DNA from: Planctomycetaceae bacterium
GTDB taxonomy: Bacteria > Planctomycetota > Planctomycetia > Pirellulales > Pirellulaceae
Direction of reading: 5' to 3'
Length of the DNA: 64,000 nt
Assembly: GCA_016794985.1 (NCBI GenBank)
Contig: JAEUIQ010000103.1
Location: forward strand, 1 to 64,000
Part shown: piece by piece, positions 63,389 to 64,000 of the stretch
How the letters are laid out: the number at the start of each line of letters is the position of its first letter
How positions within the stretch are numbered: position 1 is the first letter of the stretch
The notes under the pieces: generated by a model
What the model was told of the DNA's origin: nothing
Database searches by the model: none
The model's input: only the letters and a program-made list of their open reading frames with translations
Program-made: the position numbers and the translations under genes

Positions 63389-64000
63389 TGAAGCGATCCG
63401 TAAAGACTTGGAGCACGATGCTGGCGTTGTCCTCACTCGCAGTGCTGGCAGATCAATCGCAAGCTTGGCAATCGAGTGCTTTCTCACTAAGCGACGAGAC
63501 GTCGGCGGTGGAAATTGTGCAGCCAGCCCAACGAGTTCCCGTGCGTGCGGCGGCCTGGCAAGAAAGTGACGATCCATCGCGACTGCAAGTTCCAGCAGCA
63601 CCGCAAGTGGATCAGTCGGCGAACCCATCGGCGCGTCCATTGACTGTCCCGAGCAATGCGGCCACGCAGCCAGACGACTTCTATCGTAGCTCCTGGTGCA
63701 ACTTGGGCGAGCCGGTTCGCTTGGTTGACCGACCCGATATCGGATTGCGGATCGGTGGTTGGCAACAAGTCGGCTTCCATTCAAGGAACGACGGTCTCTT
63801 CAATAACTTGGAAGACCGGGCTGCATTTCACCAAACTTGGGGATTTGTTGAAAAGGAATTCGTCACGCAACGAGGGTGGGAAGTGACGATGCGTGGCGAC
63901 ATCGTGTACGGTCTGGATGCCCAACAGTTCCAAGCGTTTGGCAACGAGCCGTTCGGAGCGGCGACCGGTTGGGACAACGATTTGGATAACGGCATCTACG
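63389..64000 (+). CDS. Outer-membrane beta-barrel porin, partial (cut by window)
   Basis: The 5' part of a gene that continues beyond the window; 204 codons are visible without a stop. It starts with GTG 63389, with GGAG seven bases upstream. It encodes a clear signal peptide, MKRSVKTWSTMLALSSLAVL, followed by a Pro/Gln/Ala-rich linker. The later segment has LRIGGWQQVGFHS, DGLFNNLEDRAAFHQTWGFVE, VTMRGDIVYGLDAQQFQAFG and GWDNDLDNGIY. These recall the first strands and aromatic girdle of planctomycete outer-membrane beta-barrel porins (putative BBP2-like porins). The start codon and signal peptide are direct observations; the porin assignment is from family resemblance. Confidence 0.8.

Noticed and set aside
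1..64000. tRNA, rRNA, prophage or insertion sequence
   Set aside because: No T-loop or cloverleaf-like arrangement outside coding genes, no rRNA-like sequence, and no transposase, integrase or phage structural gene was recognised.

Overview
The window looks like a piece of a Planctomycetota chromosome, most likely from the Pirellulales. This is inferred from gene content, not from a marker gene. The evidence is a very large TPR-bearing Ser/Thr kinase with an acidic N-terminal extension, an outer-membrane beta-barrel porin of the planctomycete type, many lipoproteins and secreted proteins of planctomycete character, a MoxR/DUF58/vWA cluster, a GlnII-type glutamine synthetase, and an amino-acid-kinase-family protein resembling the methanofuran-pathway kinase MfnE. 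G+C content is moderate, strand switches are frequent and most operons are short. I see no rRNA, tRNA, CRISPR array, phage, transposase or integrase.

Layout. 1-8.5 kb: a lipoprotein, an ABC ATPase, its permease fused to an M1-type metallopeptidase, and a methyltransferase-like protein. 8.5-12.8 kb: an array of six 26-bp palindromic units and a large SMC/YhaN-like ATPase with DUF4332-like C-terminal domains. 12.8-15.1 kb: a Tat-exported TIM-barrel sugar isomerase and a DUF6807 (PmoA-like) protein. 15.2-22.4 kb: a MoxR - DUF58 - BatA-like - vWA/GATase-like operon. 22.5-26.6 kb: an HD hydrolase, then a translationally coupled phosphatase-lipoprotein / RsbW-like kinase / DUF2752 trio, then a redoxin-fold lipoprotein. 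26.6-31.5 kb (minus): fmt, a gamma-carbonic-anhydrase fold protein, and a 1127-residue acyl-AMP ligase / acyl carrier protein / alpha-oxoamine synthase fusion. 31.7-33.9 kb (minus): an MfnE-like kinase, a membrane protein, a pentapeptide-repeat protein and a tiny ORF. 34.5-38 kb: a TRAP-TAXI transporter. 38-44.8 kb: a GT4 glycosyltransferase, 2-oxoacid:ferredoxin oxidoreductase (korB, korA), ndk and glutamine synthetase. 44.9-52.8 kb: an unusual kinase, a tadA/tadB/tadC block with a secreted protein, an orphan NMT1-type lipoprotein and a membrane protein. 52.9-64 kb: the TPR kinase, an SLC13-type transporter, a type IIA topoisomerase B subunit, a GT39-like glycosyltransferase and the start of a porin that leaves the window.

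The most unusual items are the self-contained acyl-activating/carrier/condensing fusion at 28.1-31.5 kb, which predicts a 3-ketolipid base or related amino-ketone; a palindromic repeat family present at two distant sites (8.7 and 34.1 kb); a kinase with no glycine-rich loop and about 80 extra residues in its activation segment; and the large DUF4332-tailed ATPase with no nuclease partner nearby. Start codons were moved downstream of the longest open frame wherever a ribosome binding site, signal peptide or family N-terminus supported it. The right-edge porin start (GTG at 63389) was found by reading the DNA directly.
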